A stretch of 64,000 bases of DNA from Curvibacter lanceolatus ATCC 14669 (GTDB taxonomy: Bacteria > Pseudomonadota > Gammaproteobacteria > Burkholderiales > Burkholderiaceae_C), in assembly GCF_000381265.1 (NCBI RefSeq), contig NZ_KB906253.1, forward strand, positions 496,001-560,000, read 5' to 3'. The translations under genes and the position numbers were made by a program. Of this stretch, positions 36,823 to 45,126 are shown piece after piece; position 1 is the stretch's first letter; every line of letters begins with the position of its first letter. Under the pieces are notes generated by a model. It made no database searches. It saw only the letters and a program-made list of their open reading frames with translations, and was not told where the DNA came from.

Positions 36823-36836
36823 TTAATTCCAATTAA
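36823..36836. promoter_or_regulatory. Palindrome upstream of LysR gene
   Basis: TTAATT-CC-AATTAA, a perfect inverted repeat in the AT-rich gap between the LysR gene (start 36796) and the NAD(P)-binding protein (start 36983). LysR proteins bind such short palindromes (T-N11-A type) near their own promoter. Its place 27 bases before the LysR start fits an autoregulatory site. Confidence 0.4.
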
Positions 36837-36982
36837 ACCATCTAGTCAGGCAATCAAGCGGTTTTTAAGCTACCGGCATGCCTTCGGATCTTCACCGCCC
36901 TCGCTTTGACCCCTTCAGCCCTGGGGCGTCGAGGGTTCGGAGGCACTCCCCCAACACCCCTGTTCAAACCAAGGAAAACGCA

Positions 36983-37627
36983 ATGACGATCGGCATCATC
37001 GGTTCTGGCGGCTTAGGCGCCAATGTGGCCCGTGCACTGGCCCAAAAGGGCCAGAAGGCCATTCTCTCCAATCGGCGCGGCCCGGCCTCGCTTGCTTCGC
37101 TGGTGGCCGAGCTGGGCCCCAACATCCAGGCCGGCACGGTGGCTGAGGCCGCGGCAGCCGACATGGTTCTGGTGGCCGTGCGTTGGGCTGATCTGCCCGC
37201 TGCGCTGAGCGGCTTGCCGGGCTGGAACAACCGTATCGTCATCGATGGCACCAATCCGGTCGAGTTCCTGGACCCTGATTCCCCAGACGCCAAAGACCCC
37301 GCCAACCCGCTGGCGGCCTACGGCATCAAGGCCATCGATCTGGGCGGCCGCTACTCCAGCGAGGTGTTTCGTGATTTTGTGCCCGGCGCCCGGGTGGTGA
37401 AGGCGCTCAATCACCTCGACGTGAACGTGTTGCCCCAGCCCGAGGTGTCGGGCGGCCAGCGGGTTCAGTTCTACTCGGGTGACGATGCCGCAGCCAAGGC
37501 CGCAGTCCGCCAGGTGCTGGAGGCCATGGGCTACTTCCCGGTCGATCTGGGCGCACTGGACGTGGGCGGTCGCCTGGCGGAGCTTCCCTTCGGATCCTTG
37601 GCCGCCACCAACTTCATCAAGATCTGA
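36983..37627 (+). CDS. NADPH-dependent F420 reductase-like NAD(P)-binding protein
   Basis: A 214-residue protein of the COG2085-type (F420H2:NADP oxidoreductase-like) Rossmann family. The N-terminus is MTIGIIGSGGLGANVARALAQKGQKAILSNRRGPASL, with glycine-rich motif and NRRGP for NADPH, followed by VLVAVRWADLPAALSGL, VIDGTNPVEF, VKALNHLDVNVL and GYFPVDLGALDVGGRLAELPFG. Bacteria of this kind lack F420, so the true substrate is not known. The ATG at 36983 has AAGGAAA upstream. It is the only gene divergent from the LysR regulator. Confidence 0.75.
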   Translation: MTIGIIGSGGLGANVARALAQKGQKAILSNRRGPASLASLVAELGPNIQAGTVAEAAAADMVLVAVRWADLPAALSGLPGWNNRIVIDGTNPVEFLDPDSPDAKDPANPLAAYGIKAIDLGGRYSSEVFRDFVPGARVVKALNHLDVNVLPQPEVSGGQRVQFYSGDDAAAKAAVRQVLEAMGYFPVDLGALDVGGRLAELPFGSLAATNFIKI

Positions 37628-37743
37628 TCAGCGCGCATCGAGGGCTGGCGCTGCGGTGATGGGGGTCCGCGCAAGGCCAGAGCCGGGCACGGGCCCCGGG
37701 GCGCAGATCGTTCGCGAGTCCAGCACCGGGGCGGGCCAAGCAG

Positions 37744-39099
37744 TCAGGGTTGCAACAGGCTTCCGTCCTGCAGCAGGGCCTGCTGCAGGCGCGCCGGGTC
37801 GATCTGCTGCACCGGCGTGCTGCCTGCCAGGGCGGCGGCCGTGCCGGCGGCCTGGCCCATCACAAAGCACCCGCCGCTGGCGCGGGCGGCCGACTGGCCC
37901 TCGTGCGTCATTGAGGCGCAGCGCCCGGCCACCAGCAGGTTCTCGACCTTCTGCGGAACGATCATCCGCCAGGGCAGGTCGTTGTAGGCCCGGTTGTCAT
38001 CGGACGGAAACCCCCATGAAATGCCCCCGGCGCGGTGCAGCTCCATGGGCCAGGCATTGATGCCGATGCTGTCTTCAAAGCGGGCCGAGTTCAGGATGTC
38101 GTCCCCCGTCAGGGCGTAAAGGCCCTCGATGCGGCGGGTTTCGCGAATGCCCACCTGGGGCGCGATCTCGACGATGCGCGAGGCTGCGAAGCCGGGCACT
38201 TGTTCACGCAGAAAGCGAAAGTACTCGGCGATCTGGCGCCGGCCCTCCACCTCGCCGGCACTGAGTTCAGCGGCGTCCACGGCATTCATGGCGCGGCCTT
38301 CGGCATTGGCGATCTGCGTGACGTTGGCACGCCATTCCGAGGGGTGGATCTGCGGCCGAAGAATCGCGCCCTCGCGCGGAAACCGGTAGCGCCCCGGGTG
38401 CTCCTGGCGAGCCCGTTCCATGTAGTCGTTGATGGCCTTGAACTCGCCCACTGCGGCCAAGGCCAACACCTCATCCACCTGCCCCACGCGAAACATGGTG
38501 CTCGGAAAAAGCCCGCTGCCCTGGCCGTCACCCACCGCATAGGGCACGCCGGCAAAGGCCGCCACGTCGGCATCGCCCGAGCAATCGATGAAGACATTGG
38601 CGCGGATCGCCTGCCGGCCCGATTTGCTTTCGACCACCAAGGCGGCGATGCGCTCGCCCTGCATCAGCACCGAAGCGGCTTGGGCATGGAAGAGCAGCTT
38701 CACGCCCGCGGCCAACATCCACTGGTCGGCAACGCATTTGTACACGGAGGTGTCGTAGGAGCGCACGCGAATTCGGCCTTGCATGCCGTCCTGGGGCTGG
38801 TTCAGGCCCCCCATGGCTTCCAGGCGGGCCAACAGTTCGTCCACGGCGCCCCGCACCAGTTGCCGCATTTCGCCCTGATGGCGGCCATACAGGCCCGCGA
38901 AGTTGGTCACCCCGCCCGCGGTGCCCATCCCGCCCAGAAAGCCGTAGGCCTCAACCAGCAGGGTGTGGGCGCCGCGTCGCGCGGCACTGGCGGCTGCGGC
39001 CAGCCCGGCGGGGCCGCCCCCGATCACCACCACGTCGTATTCGCCCAGCATCGGCAGTTGGCGGGCTGGCTCCAGCAGGGTTGTTTGCAATGGGGTCAT
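37744..39099 (-). CDS. FAD-dependent oxidoreductase
   Basis: A 451-residue flavoprotein of the FAD_oxidored type. The N-terminal dinucleotide motif is VVVIGGGPAGLAAAASAARRGAHTLLVEAYGFLGGMGTAGGV, the middle has VFIDCSGDADVAAFAGVPYAVGDGQGSG, and the end is NLLVAGRCASMTHEGQSAARASGGCFVMGQAAGTAAALA. The substrate is not known. It lies 21 bases after the Bug receptor gene in the same direction, so receptor and enzyme probably act on the same carboxylate. A ribosome site AGGAC precedes the ATG. Confidence 0.8.
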   Translation of the reverse strand: MTPLQTTLLEPARQLPMLGEYDVVVIGGGPAGLAAAASAARRGAHTLLVEAYGFLGGMGTAGGVTNFAGLYGRHQGEMRQLVRGAVDELLARLEAMGGLNQPQDGMQGRIRVRSYDTSVYKCVADQWMLAAGVKLLFHAQAASVLMQGERIAALVVESKSGRQAIRANVFIDCSGDADVAAFAGVPYAVGDGQGSGLFPSTMFRVGQVDEVLALAAVGEFKAINDYMERARQEHPGRYRFPREGAILRPQIHPSEWRANVTQIANAEGRAMNAVDAAELSAGEVEGRRQIAEYFRFLREQVPGFAASRIVEIAPQVGIRETRRIEGLYALTGDDILNSARFEDSIGINAWPMELHRAGGISWGFPSDDNRAYNDLPWRMIVPQKVENLLVAGRCASMTHEGQSAARASGGCFVMGQAAGTAAALAGSTPVQQIDPARLQQALLQDGSLLQP

Positions 39100-39120
39100 G
39101 GTTTGGGTCCTGTCCAGGGC

Positions 39121-40089
39121 TCAGTCGAGGGCGATCTTGTTTTTGTCGACGATGGGCTTCCAGCGCGCCACATCGGCTGCCAACAGCTTGCGAAACTCAT
39201 CGGGCGAGTTGCCCACGGGATCCATGTATTGCGCACGCAGCTTGTCCTGCACTGCGGGCTCGGCCAGCACCTGCACGATCTGGTCATGCAGGGCCTTGAC
39301 GATGCTCGCCTCGGTCTTGCCTGGCGCGATGAACCCGATCCAGGCATCGCCCTTGATGTCTGGCAGACCGCTCTCGGCCAACGTTGGCAAGTCGGGCAGT
39401 GACGGCGACCGGGCGGGCGAGGCCACGGCCAAGGCGCGCAGCTTGCCGGCCTTCACGTGCGGCATCACGGCCGCCGCAGGCAGCAAGGCCATGTCGACCT
39501 CGCCCGACAGCAGGGCCGTGACAGCCGCCCCTGAGCCCCGGTAGGGCACATGAACCGCGTTGGCGCTGGTCTGGGCCACCAGGGCCGCCATCGCCAGGTG
39601 TGAAATGGAGCCGGCACCGATCGAGGCAAAGCTCAGCTTCGATGGGCCCTTGAGCAGCGCGGCCAATTGTTGGGTGTCGGCTGCCGGCGACTTGTTGCCT
39701 ACCACCAGCACGGAGGGCTGCGAAACGGCCAGGGTGACCAGTGCGATGTCCTTGGCCGTGTCGTAGGGCATCTTCTTGAACAGCAGCGCATTGGTGCCCA
39801 GCGGGCCGGCAATGCTGACCCCGATCGTCTTGCCATCGGCCTCGGCCTTCGCGATCGCGTCGGTGCCGATGTTGCCGGCAGCGCCGCTCTTGTTGTCCAC
39901 CACAAAAGGCTGATGCAGCCGGTTGGCCAGGCGCTCGGCGATGAGGCGGGCGGCCAGGTCGGGCGTGGAGCCCGCGTCAAAGGGAACAACCACTTTGACC
40001 GCGGTTTTGGGCCAGTCTTGCGCCGGCGCATGAGCGCCGATGAGGGCAAGGCTGGCCACTAGAATGGCACGCGACAAGCTCGATTTCAC
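39121..40089 (-). CDS. Bug/TctC-family periplasmic solute-binding receptor
   Basis: A 322-residue protein of the TctC/Bug family, very common in Burkholderiales. A signal peptide (to HAPAQ) precedes KVVVPFDAGSTPDLAARLIAERLANRLHQPFVVDNKSGAAGNIGTDAIAKAEADGKTIGVS, the classic ligand region. It binds a carboxylic acid in the periplasm. No TctAB membrane genes are near, as is usual for orphan Bug proteins. I chose the GTG at 40089, with GGAGA upstream; a longer ATG version to 40152 adds 21 residues without signal character. Confidence 0.85.
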   Translation of the reverse strand: MKSSLSRAILVASLALIGAHAPAQDWPKTAVKVVVPFDAGSTPDLAARLIAERLANRLHQPFVVDNKSGAAGNIGTDAIAKAEADGKTIGVSIAGPLGTNALLFKKMPYDTAKDIALVTLAVSQPSVLVVGNKSPAADTQQLAALLKGPSKLSFASIGAGSISHLAMAALVAQTSANAVHVPYRGSGAAVTALLSGEVDMALLPAAAVMPHVKAGKLRALAVASPARSPSLPDLPTLAESGLPDIKGDAWIGFIAPGKTEASIVKALHDQIVQVLAEPAVQDKLRAQYMDPVGNSPDEFRKLLAADVARWKPIVDKNKIALD

Positions 40090-40166
40090 GGTGAAGTCTC
40101 CAGTCTGTTTGAGTGAGACACCCAGCCGGCGCGGCTTGGGTCTGGCACGCACTGTAGGCAGCCAGC

Positions 40167-40187
40167 TTCATCGCGTCGATCGATGAA
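40167..40187. promoter_or_regulatory. Inverted repeat between Bug gene and LysR pseudogene
   Basis: TTCATCG, seven bases, then CGATGAA, a perfect inverted repeat (40167-40173 and 40181-40187) in the 128-base gap between the divergent Bug gene and LysR pseudogene. Position and shape fit an operator of that LysR protein. If so, the site outlives its broken regulator. Confidence 0.45.
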
Positions 40188-40217
40188 ACCCCATACCGGC
40201 CAGCGGGAATTCGAATA

Positions 40218-41105
40218 ATGGACATGAAGCTCCTCGCCGTATTCGACGAGATCTACAAGACCCGCAGCGTGAGCCGGGCTGGCGAGAACCTGGGCCTGCC
40301 GCAAACCTCGGTCAGCCTGGCGCTGGGGCGCTTGCGGCGCTGCTTCAATGACCCTTTGTTTGTGCGCACGCGCGACGGCATGCAGCCCACCCCGCGGGCT
40401 GCCCAACTGGTACAGCCCTTGCGGCAGGCCTTGGCCTTGTTGCAATCGGCCACCGAGCAGCAAGATGAGTTCAACCCTGCCTCGTCATCGCGAACCTTCC
40501 GCATCGCCATGACGGACATCAGCCACCTTGAGTTCTTGCCCGCCCTGGTGAACAAGGTGGCCAAGCTGGCCCCGAATGTCTGTATCGAGGTGCTGCGCAT
40601 CACATCCGAGACCACGCAACTGCTGGAGTCGGGTGAGGCGGATCTGGCCATCGGCTAAATGCCCGAGTTGGACGCGGGCTTCTACCAGCAAAAGCTGTTT
40701 CAGGACGGCTTTGCCTGCGTGGTGTGGCGTCAACACCCGCGCATCGATGCCAAGCTGAGCGAAAGCCGCTTTCGCAGCGAAAGGCATGTGGTGCTCACCG
40801 CGCCCGGCACCGGCAATGAAATCGTCGAGCAGGAGTTGAAGCGCCGGGGCAGCCAGCGCAAGGTGGCCCTGTCATTGCCCACCCTGCCGGGCGTGGGCAA
40901 CCTGCTGGCCAACACCGACCTGATCGCCACAGTACCGCAGCGGGTGGCCCAGACGCTGATGAAGATTGCCCGCGTCAGGGCGCTGGCGCCGCCGTTCCGG
41001 TTTCCCGACTTCGCCATCAAGCAGCATTGGCACGAGCGCTATCAGCAAGACTCGGCCAACCGCTGGCTTCGCTCGACGGTGGCCGGGCTGTTTCTAGAAA
41101 TCTGA
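40218..41105 (+). pseudogene. LysR-family regulator with premature stop codon
   Basis: A LysR gene of 295 codons with a TAA at 40656-40658. Up to it: MDMKLLAVFDEIYKTRSVSRAGENLGLPQTSVSLALGRLRRCFNDPLFVRT and an effector-domain start ending GEADLAIG. After it the same frame continues MPELDAGFYQQKLFQDGFACVVWRQHPRI to the C-terminus LRSTVAGLFLEI. In the family a tyrosine or a similar residue is expected at the stop, so one base change (TAC or TAT to TAA) explains it. The next codon is ATG (TAAATG), so a C-terminal fragment might be made. It is divergent from the Bug receptor gene, its likely target. Only a DNA-binding fragment would be produced. Confidence 0.75.
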
Positions 41106-41453
41106 CGGTTGCCCGCAAACCCCCAGCCCCCGCCCGCTGTTCCACCTTCGTCGTCCGTAGTAACGCCCGCAGGTCTTCAGGTGTGACGCAGAACTCTTCG
41201 GGCTGTTCGAGCGGCTGCTGGATTGGGCCGCGCGTTTGCTTGCGGGTAACCCATTGCACCCGAAATAACGCGCGTGACCCAGCAGGTCATGAGCCTGCGT
41301 GGTGAGATGACAAGGCGTCGTATGACAAGGCGTCGTATGACAAGGCCTCGCTGTCGGGTAGGCTGCGCCGCTCTATGAAATGTGTTTTCAAGCACCGGGC
41401 TCTTCGGCTTGGGGCGGCTATGGCACTTTCACCTTGCAGTCTTGGCACCTCAA
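41106..41453. other. Intergenic region with 15-base tandem repeat
   Basis: About 350 bases between the LysR pseudogene and the HD-GYP gene. Short open frames on both strands (for example minus 41017-41259) have no recognisable protein. From 41307 a 15-base unit is repeated 2.7 times (see repeat). The rest has no structure I can interpret. Confidence 0.5.
41307..41346. repeat. 15-base tandem repeat
   Basis: ATGACAAGGCGTCGT is repeated at 41307-41321 and 41322-41336 and then begins a third time (ATGACAAGGC, 41337-41346). The unit length is a multiple of three, but no coding frame is supported. Confidence 0.8.
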
Positions 41454-42365
41454 TCAGAGCCCAGCCACCGCATCCCCCCATTCCTGCACCAGCGTTTCGA
41501 TCTGCACCTGGTCCAGCCCAGGTTCCAACTCATGCGCTGACGCGGGTTCCCCGGTCGGCAGGGCGCGCAGCCCTTGCTGGGTGTCGGTCCAGGTCAAGCG
41601 GCCGGTGCAGGCGGGGCAGCCAAAGTGGTCACCGGCGCGGCTGCTGCGCGTACGGACCAGCGTCGGGCCGCAGGCCGGGCAGTGCTGCAATGGCGTGCCT
41701 TCGTCACTGTGGCCGACGATGCCGTCAAAAGCCCCGGCGCGGCCCATCTGCACAAAGGCTGAGCCCAGGGCCCAATCAAACTGCTGACCCAGCTCGGATT
41801 CGATGATGTCCAGGGCCTGGGCGATGGGCATGCCCTTTCGGTAGGGGCGTGCGCTGGTCATGGCATCGAAGGCATCGCAGAGGCCCACCAGGCGGGCGTC
41901 GTGCGGAATCTCGGTGTCGGTCAGGCCCATGGGGTAGCCCTTGCCGTTGGGCATCTCGTGGTGGTGGTGGATCACAGCCACGACCAGGCCGGCCAGGGGG
42001 TGGCCGGCCAGCATGCGGGCGCCTATCCTCGGGTGCGTTCTGATGGTCGCGAACTCGTCATCGTTGAGCCGGCCCGGCTTGCGCAGGATGGCATCGGGGA
42101 TGCCGACCTTGCCCAGGTCGTGCAGAAAGCCTGCGATGGCGATACGGCTGGCCTCGCGCGGCGTGCTGCCCGACTGCAGGGCCAGCGCGTGGGCCAGGCG
42201 TGCCACCCGCCACAGGTGTCCGCCCGTGTAAGGGTCGCGCGCCTCGACCATCCAGGCCGAGACCAGCAGGCTGGCCAGCAAGGCCTGGCGCAGGTCTTGT
42301 GTTTCGGGGCGGGCGGCGGTCATGATGGGGTGGCTCATGGTGGGGCAAGTCGCGGTGGGCGGCAT
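41454..42365 (-). CDS. HD-GYP domain protein with C-terminal zinc ribbon
   Basis: A 303-residue soluble protein. The HD-GYP domain (about 28-215) has YTGGHLWRVARLAHALAL, IAGFLHDLGKVGIPDAILRKPGRL, HPRIGAR and VVAVIHHHHEMPNGKGYPMGL, so the usual HD and HHE...GxGYP motifs are there, with N instead of D before GKGYP. It ends with a region containing CPACGPTLVRTRSSRAGDHFGCPACTG (about 228-254), two CPxC pairs that look like a zinc ribbon. This suggests a c-di-GMP phosphodiesterase with a metal- or protein-binding tail. Start is uncertain: ATG at 42365, 42338 or 42323. Confidence 0.8.
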   Translation of the reverse strand: MPPTATCPTMSHPIMTAARPETQDLRQALLASLLVSAWMVEARDPYTGGHLWRVARLAHALALQSGSTPREASRIAIAGFLHDLGKVGIPDAILRKPGRLNDDEFATIRTHPRIGARMLAGHPLAGLVVAVIHHHHEMPNGKGYPMGLTDTEIPHDARLVGLCDAFDAMTSARPYRKGMPIAQALDIIESELGQQFDWALGSAFVQMGRAGAFDGIVGHSDEGTPLQHCPACGPTLVRTRSSRAGDHFGCPACTGRLTWTDTQQGLRALPTGEPASAHELEPGLDQVQIETLVQEWGDAVAGL

Positions 42366-42456
42366 GGGTGGGGGGCTGCAAGGTGTGGGATGGGCCCGCG
42401 GCGCGTTGAAAGGACCGCAGGGGCCGTGGCTGTTGAAAGCCGGGCCCCGATGGCGA

Positions 42457-43005
42457 TCAGGCCGCTTGCCGGGCGGTGACCACCTGAAAGTCGATGTCGG
42501 TCTGCGCCACGTTGTTGACGTAGTTGGTCAGCACATTGAGGGCCACGTTCAGCACGATCTCGAGCACGGCGGCTTCGTCGAAATCGGCGGCGCGCAGGGT
42601 GGCCAGGTCGGCGTCAGACACGCGGCCGCGTGATTCCGTGACACGGCGTGCAAAGTGCAGGGCAGCGGCGGTGCGCGGGTCGTCGGAGCGGCCGTCGCGG
42701 GCTGCATCGATCTCGCCTTGGGTGAGCTTGGCCACGTTCGCGCTCAGGTAGCTGTGCACCGACAGGCAGTAGTCGCAGCCATTGAATTCGGCCACGGTCA
42801 GCGCGATGCGCTCGCGCAGCGCGTGGCTGAGCTTGCCCTTGTTGAGGGCGCCGTTCAGCGACAGATAGCCTTCCAGCCCGGCAGGGCTGTGGCCGACCAG
42901 CTTCATCAGGTTGGGCACGACGCCCAGTTGCTTTTCGACAGCGGCCAGCAGAGGCTTGCTGGCAGGCAGGGATTGCTCGACGGTAGGGATGCTGAGGCGG
43001 GACAT
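42457..43005 (-). CDS. AhpD/carboxymuconolactone decarboxylase-like peroxidase
   Basis: A 182-residue protein of the AhpD/CMD family. The redox site is EFNGCDYCLSVHSY, with C77, C80 and H84 and the proton-relay glutamate E73. It would reduce peroxides or act as a disulfide reductase. I start it at 43005, where GGAGATTGAAC lies before the ATG; a TTG two codons earlier is less likely. It is divergent from the LysR gene at 43144, its probable regulator, with a palindrome in the gap. Confidence 0.82.
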   Translation of the reverse strand: MSRLSIPTVEQSLPASKPLLAAVEKQLGVVPNLMKLVGHSPAGLEGYLSLNGALNKGKLSHALRERIALTVAEFNGCDYCLSVHSYLSANVAKLTQGEIDAARDGRSDDPRTAAALHFARRVTESRGRVSDADLATLRAADFDEAAVLEIVLNVALNVLTNYVNNVAQTDIDFQVVTARQAA

Positions 43006-43094
43006 GTTCAATCTCCAAAGTGTTGAAACGGTGGTTCAGTTGGGGTACCCGCTGGGTTCGCAGCGGGTGGATGAACTGTCGTTGAATCGGTGGA

Positions 43095-43106
43095 TGATTA
43101 GAATCA
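43095..43106. promoter_or_regulatory. Palindrome between AhpD-like and LysR genes
   Basis: TGATT-AG-AATCA, a perfect 12-base palindrome, 38 bases before the LysR start at 43144 and 90 bases before the AhpD-like start. This fits a LysR-type operator acting on both divergent genes. Confidence 0.4.
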
Positions 43107-43143
43107 CCTCCATATCCAATTCACCATTACGAGCGGAGGAATA

Positions 43144-44046
43144 ATGGATCGACTGCACCTGATCAATGTCTTTGTGGCGGTGGTGGATGTGGGGGGCTTT
43201 GCCGGCGCGGCCCGAAAGCTGGGCATCTCCCCGCCGGCGGTCACACGGGCCATCGGCGAGCTGGAGGCCCACCTGGGTGCCCGCCTGCTGACGCGCACGA
43301 CGCGGGTGGTGCGGGTGACCGAGGCGGGTGCGCGCTATGTGGAAGATTGCCGGCGCATCCTGGCCGAGTTGGCCGAGGCCGACGAATCGGTCAGCGGCCT
43401 GCATGGGGCCCCGCGCGGCCGCTTGACGGTCACTGCGCCGGTGCTGTTCGGTGCGCTGCATGTGACGCCCGTGGTCACCGAGTTTTTGCAGCGCTATCCC
43501 GAAGTCACTGCGGCCTGCTGGTTCATGGACCGGGTCGTGAATCTGACGGACGAGGGCGTAGATGTGGCCGTGCGCATCGGCGAGCTGCCCGATTCATCGC
43601 TGCAGGCCGTGCGGGTCGGCAGCGTGCGCCGGGTGATCTGCGCCGCCCCCAGCTACCTGGATGCCCACGGCGAGCCGCAGCAGCCTGAGGACTTGCCCAG
43701 CCACACGCTGATCTCTGCCAATGCGGTCACGCCCGCGCCCGAGTGGCGTTTCAAGGTGGAGGGGGAGTTGCGGTCGGTGCGGGTGGTGCCACGCATGCTG
43801 ACCACCACCAACGATTCAGCGATTGCGGCCGCAGTGGGTGGCTTCGGCCTGACGCGTCTGATGTCTTACCAGGTGGACGAGCTGGTACGCCGCGGGCAAT
43901 TGCGGCGGGTGCTGGAGCGCTTTGAGTTGGCCCCGCTGCCAGTGCATCTGGTGCACCGCGAGGGGCGGCACGCCTCGCACAAGGCGCGTGCCTTCATCGA
44001 TCTGGCGCTGGAGCGGCTGCGCGAGCGTCTGGATCTGCAAGCCTGA
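43144..44046 (+). CDS. LysR-family transcriptional regulator
   Basis: A 300-residue LysR regulator. The HTH is MDRLHLINVFVAVVDVGGFAGAARKLGISPPAVTRAIGELEAHLGARLLTRTTRVVRVTEAG; the effector domain has RGRLTVTAPVLFGALHVTPVVTEFLQRYPEV and DEGVDVAVRIGELPDSSL. A strong ribosome site (GCGGAGGAAT) precedes the ATG. It is divergent from the AhpD-like gene at 43005, so it most likely controls that gene, perhaps with redox or aromatic compounds as signal. Confidence 0.87.
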   Translation: MDRLHLINVFVAVVDVGGFAGAARKLGISPPAVTRAIGELEAHLGARLLTRTTRVVRVTEAGARYVEDCRRILAELAEADESVSGLHGAPRGRLTVTAPVLFGALHVTPVVTEFLQRYPEVTAACWFMDRVVNLTDEGVDVAVRIGELPDSSLQAVRVGSVRRVICAAPSYLDAHGEPQQPEDLPSHTLISANAVTPAPEWRFKVEGELRSVRVVPRMLTTTNDSAIAAAVGGFGLTRLMSYQVDELVRRGQLRRVLERFELAPLPVHLVHREGRHASHKARAFIDLALERLRERLDLQA

Positions 44047-44070
44047 AGCGGCGGCGGTCTCAGGCAGGGC

Positions 44071-44412
44071 TCAGGCCGTCTTGCTGACGATCAGGTTGCA
44101 GACCTGTTCGTGCAGGTCTTGCAGATCCTGTGGCGCTTGCGAAAAGTTCATCTTCTGGTCCATGCGGATGCGCGCGTCGGCCAGGGCTGTTTTGGTCGGG
44201 CGGTCCCACTGGGGGCCGAGCAGGCCCTTCATGATGACGGTGGCATGGTGCTCGGCCTGGTCATCGCTGAGGGGCTTGCCCAGCAGCGCGGCGCCGCGCT
44301 TGAGGGTTTCGCCATGGATGGTGACAAAGCAGCCGAGCATCGCGTCGCGTGCCTCGACAGGGGTGATGGCGGCGTCGGACCGGGCCTTGGTGAGCATTTG
44401 CTTGATGTGCAT
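44071..44412 (-). CDS. Small conserved hypothetical protein
   Basis: A 113-residue soluble protein that starts MHIKQMLTKARSDAAITPVEARDAMLGCFVTIHG and is mostly helical. I do not recognise the family. The ATG at 44412 has AGGAG upstream, so it is a real gene. It lies convergent with the LysR gene, 24 bases away, and after the PNPOx gene in the same direction (87-base gap), perhaps in one operon with it. Confidence 0.6.
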   Translation of the reverse strand: MHIKQMLTKARSDAAITPVEARDAMLGCFVTIHGETLKRGAALLGKPLSDDQAEHHATVIMKGLLGPQWDRPTKTALADARIRMDQKMNFSQAPQDLQDLHEQVCNLIVSKTA

Positions 44413-44499
44413 GTTGAAACTCCTGGGGTTGAGGCGCGAAGGGCAAGCCAACCCCGGTGGCCTCGCACCGGGGCGGTGGGGGTGGGTGGCCGTGGTGGG

Positions 44500-45126
44500 C
44501 TAGGGCTGATGCGCTGAGGCCGCCCGCAGGCGGGCCAGCTCCAGATGCAGTTGTTCGAGTTCGGCGCGCAAGGGTTGCACGGCCTGCTCGATCTCGGCTT
44601 CGGTGAAGCGCGGCGTGATGTGTTGCGGGCAGTTCCAGTCGAAGGCTTCAACGTCGATGACGAAGGCCCGCTCCACCTGGGCGCGGTAGCCCGGCAGCCT
44701 GAGCTGCGCCATCAGTGCGGGGTCTTCCGCTTCGCTGACCAGGCGCACCCGGCCCAGGATCTTCAGGCGCTGCCGGCTGGCGTAGTCCATCAGCATCAGC
44801 GAGACGCGGTCGTTGCCGCCCAGGTTGCCCACGCTGATGTACTGCCGGTTGCCGCGAAAGTCGCCGTAGGCCAGGGTGCTGGCGTCAAGCACCTTCAGAA
44901 AGCCGGCGGGCCCACCACGAAACTGCACATAGGGCCAGCCCGTCTCGCTGACCGTGGCTTGATAGAAGCCATCGCGTTCGCGGATGAACTCGGCTTCGTG
45001 CTCGGTCAGCGTGTGGCGACGATCTTCGGCGTGGTCGAAGGCAGCGTAGGCCGACCGGCTGCCCATGCGGGTCTGCAGGGCACGCACGGCAGGCGTGAAA
45101 GCGATGTCGGAGTAGGCGCGGCTCAT
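44500..45126 (-). CDS. Pyridoxamine 5'-phosphate oxidase-fold flavoprotein
   Basis: A 208-residue protein of the PNPOx-like split-barrel family. It has MGSRSAYAAFDHAEDRRHTLTEHEAEFIRERDGFYQATVSETGWPYVQFRGGPAGFLKVLDASTLAYGDFRGNRQYISVGNLGGNDRVSLMLMDYASRQRLKILGRVRLV, which is the FMN-binding barrel. Related proteins reduce nitro or flavin compounds or bind FMN; the substrate here is not known. The frame opens earlier (45357), but MSRAYS at 45126 is the start of the conserved part. An SDR gene is divergent from it. Confidence 0.8.
   Translation of the reverse strand: MSRAYSDIAFTPAVRALQTRMGSRSAYAAFDHAEDRRHTLTEHEAEFIRERDGFYQATVSETGWPYVQFRGGPAGFLKVLDASTLAYGDFRGNRQYISVGNLGGNDRVSLMLMDYASRQRLKILGRVRLVSEAEDPALMAQLRLPGYRAQVERAFVIDVEAFDWNCPQHITPRFTEAEIEQAVQPLRAELEQLHLELARLRAASAHQP

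Noticed and set aside
41017-41259. An 80-codon minus-strand frame reading into the LysR pseudogene end.
   Set aside because: I saw a possible remnant of another gene but no family, start or ribosome site supports it.
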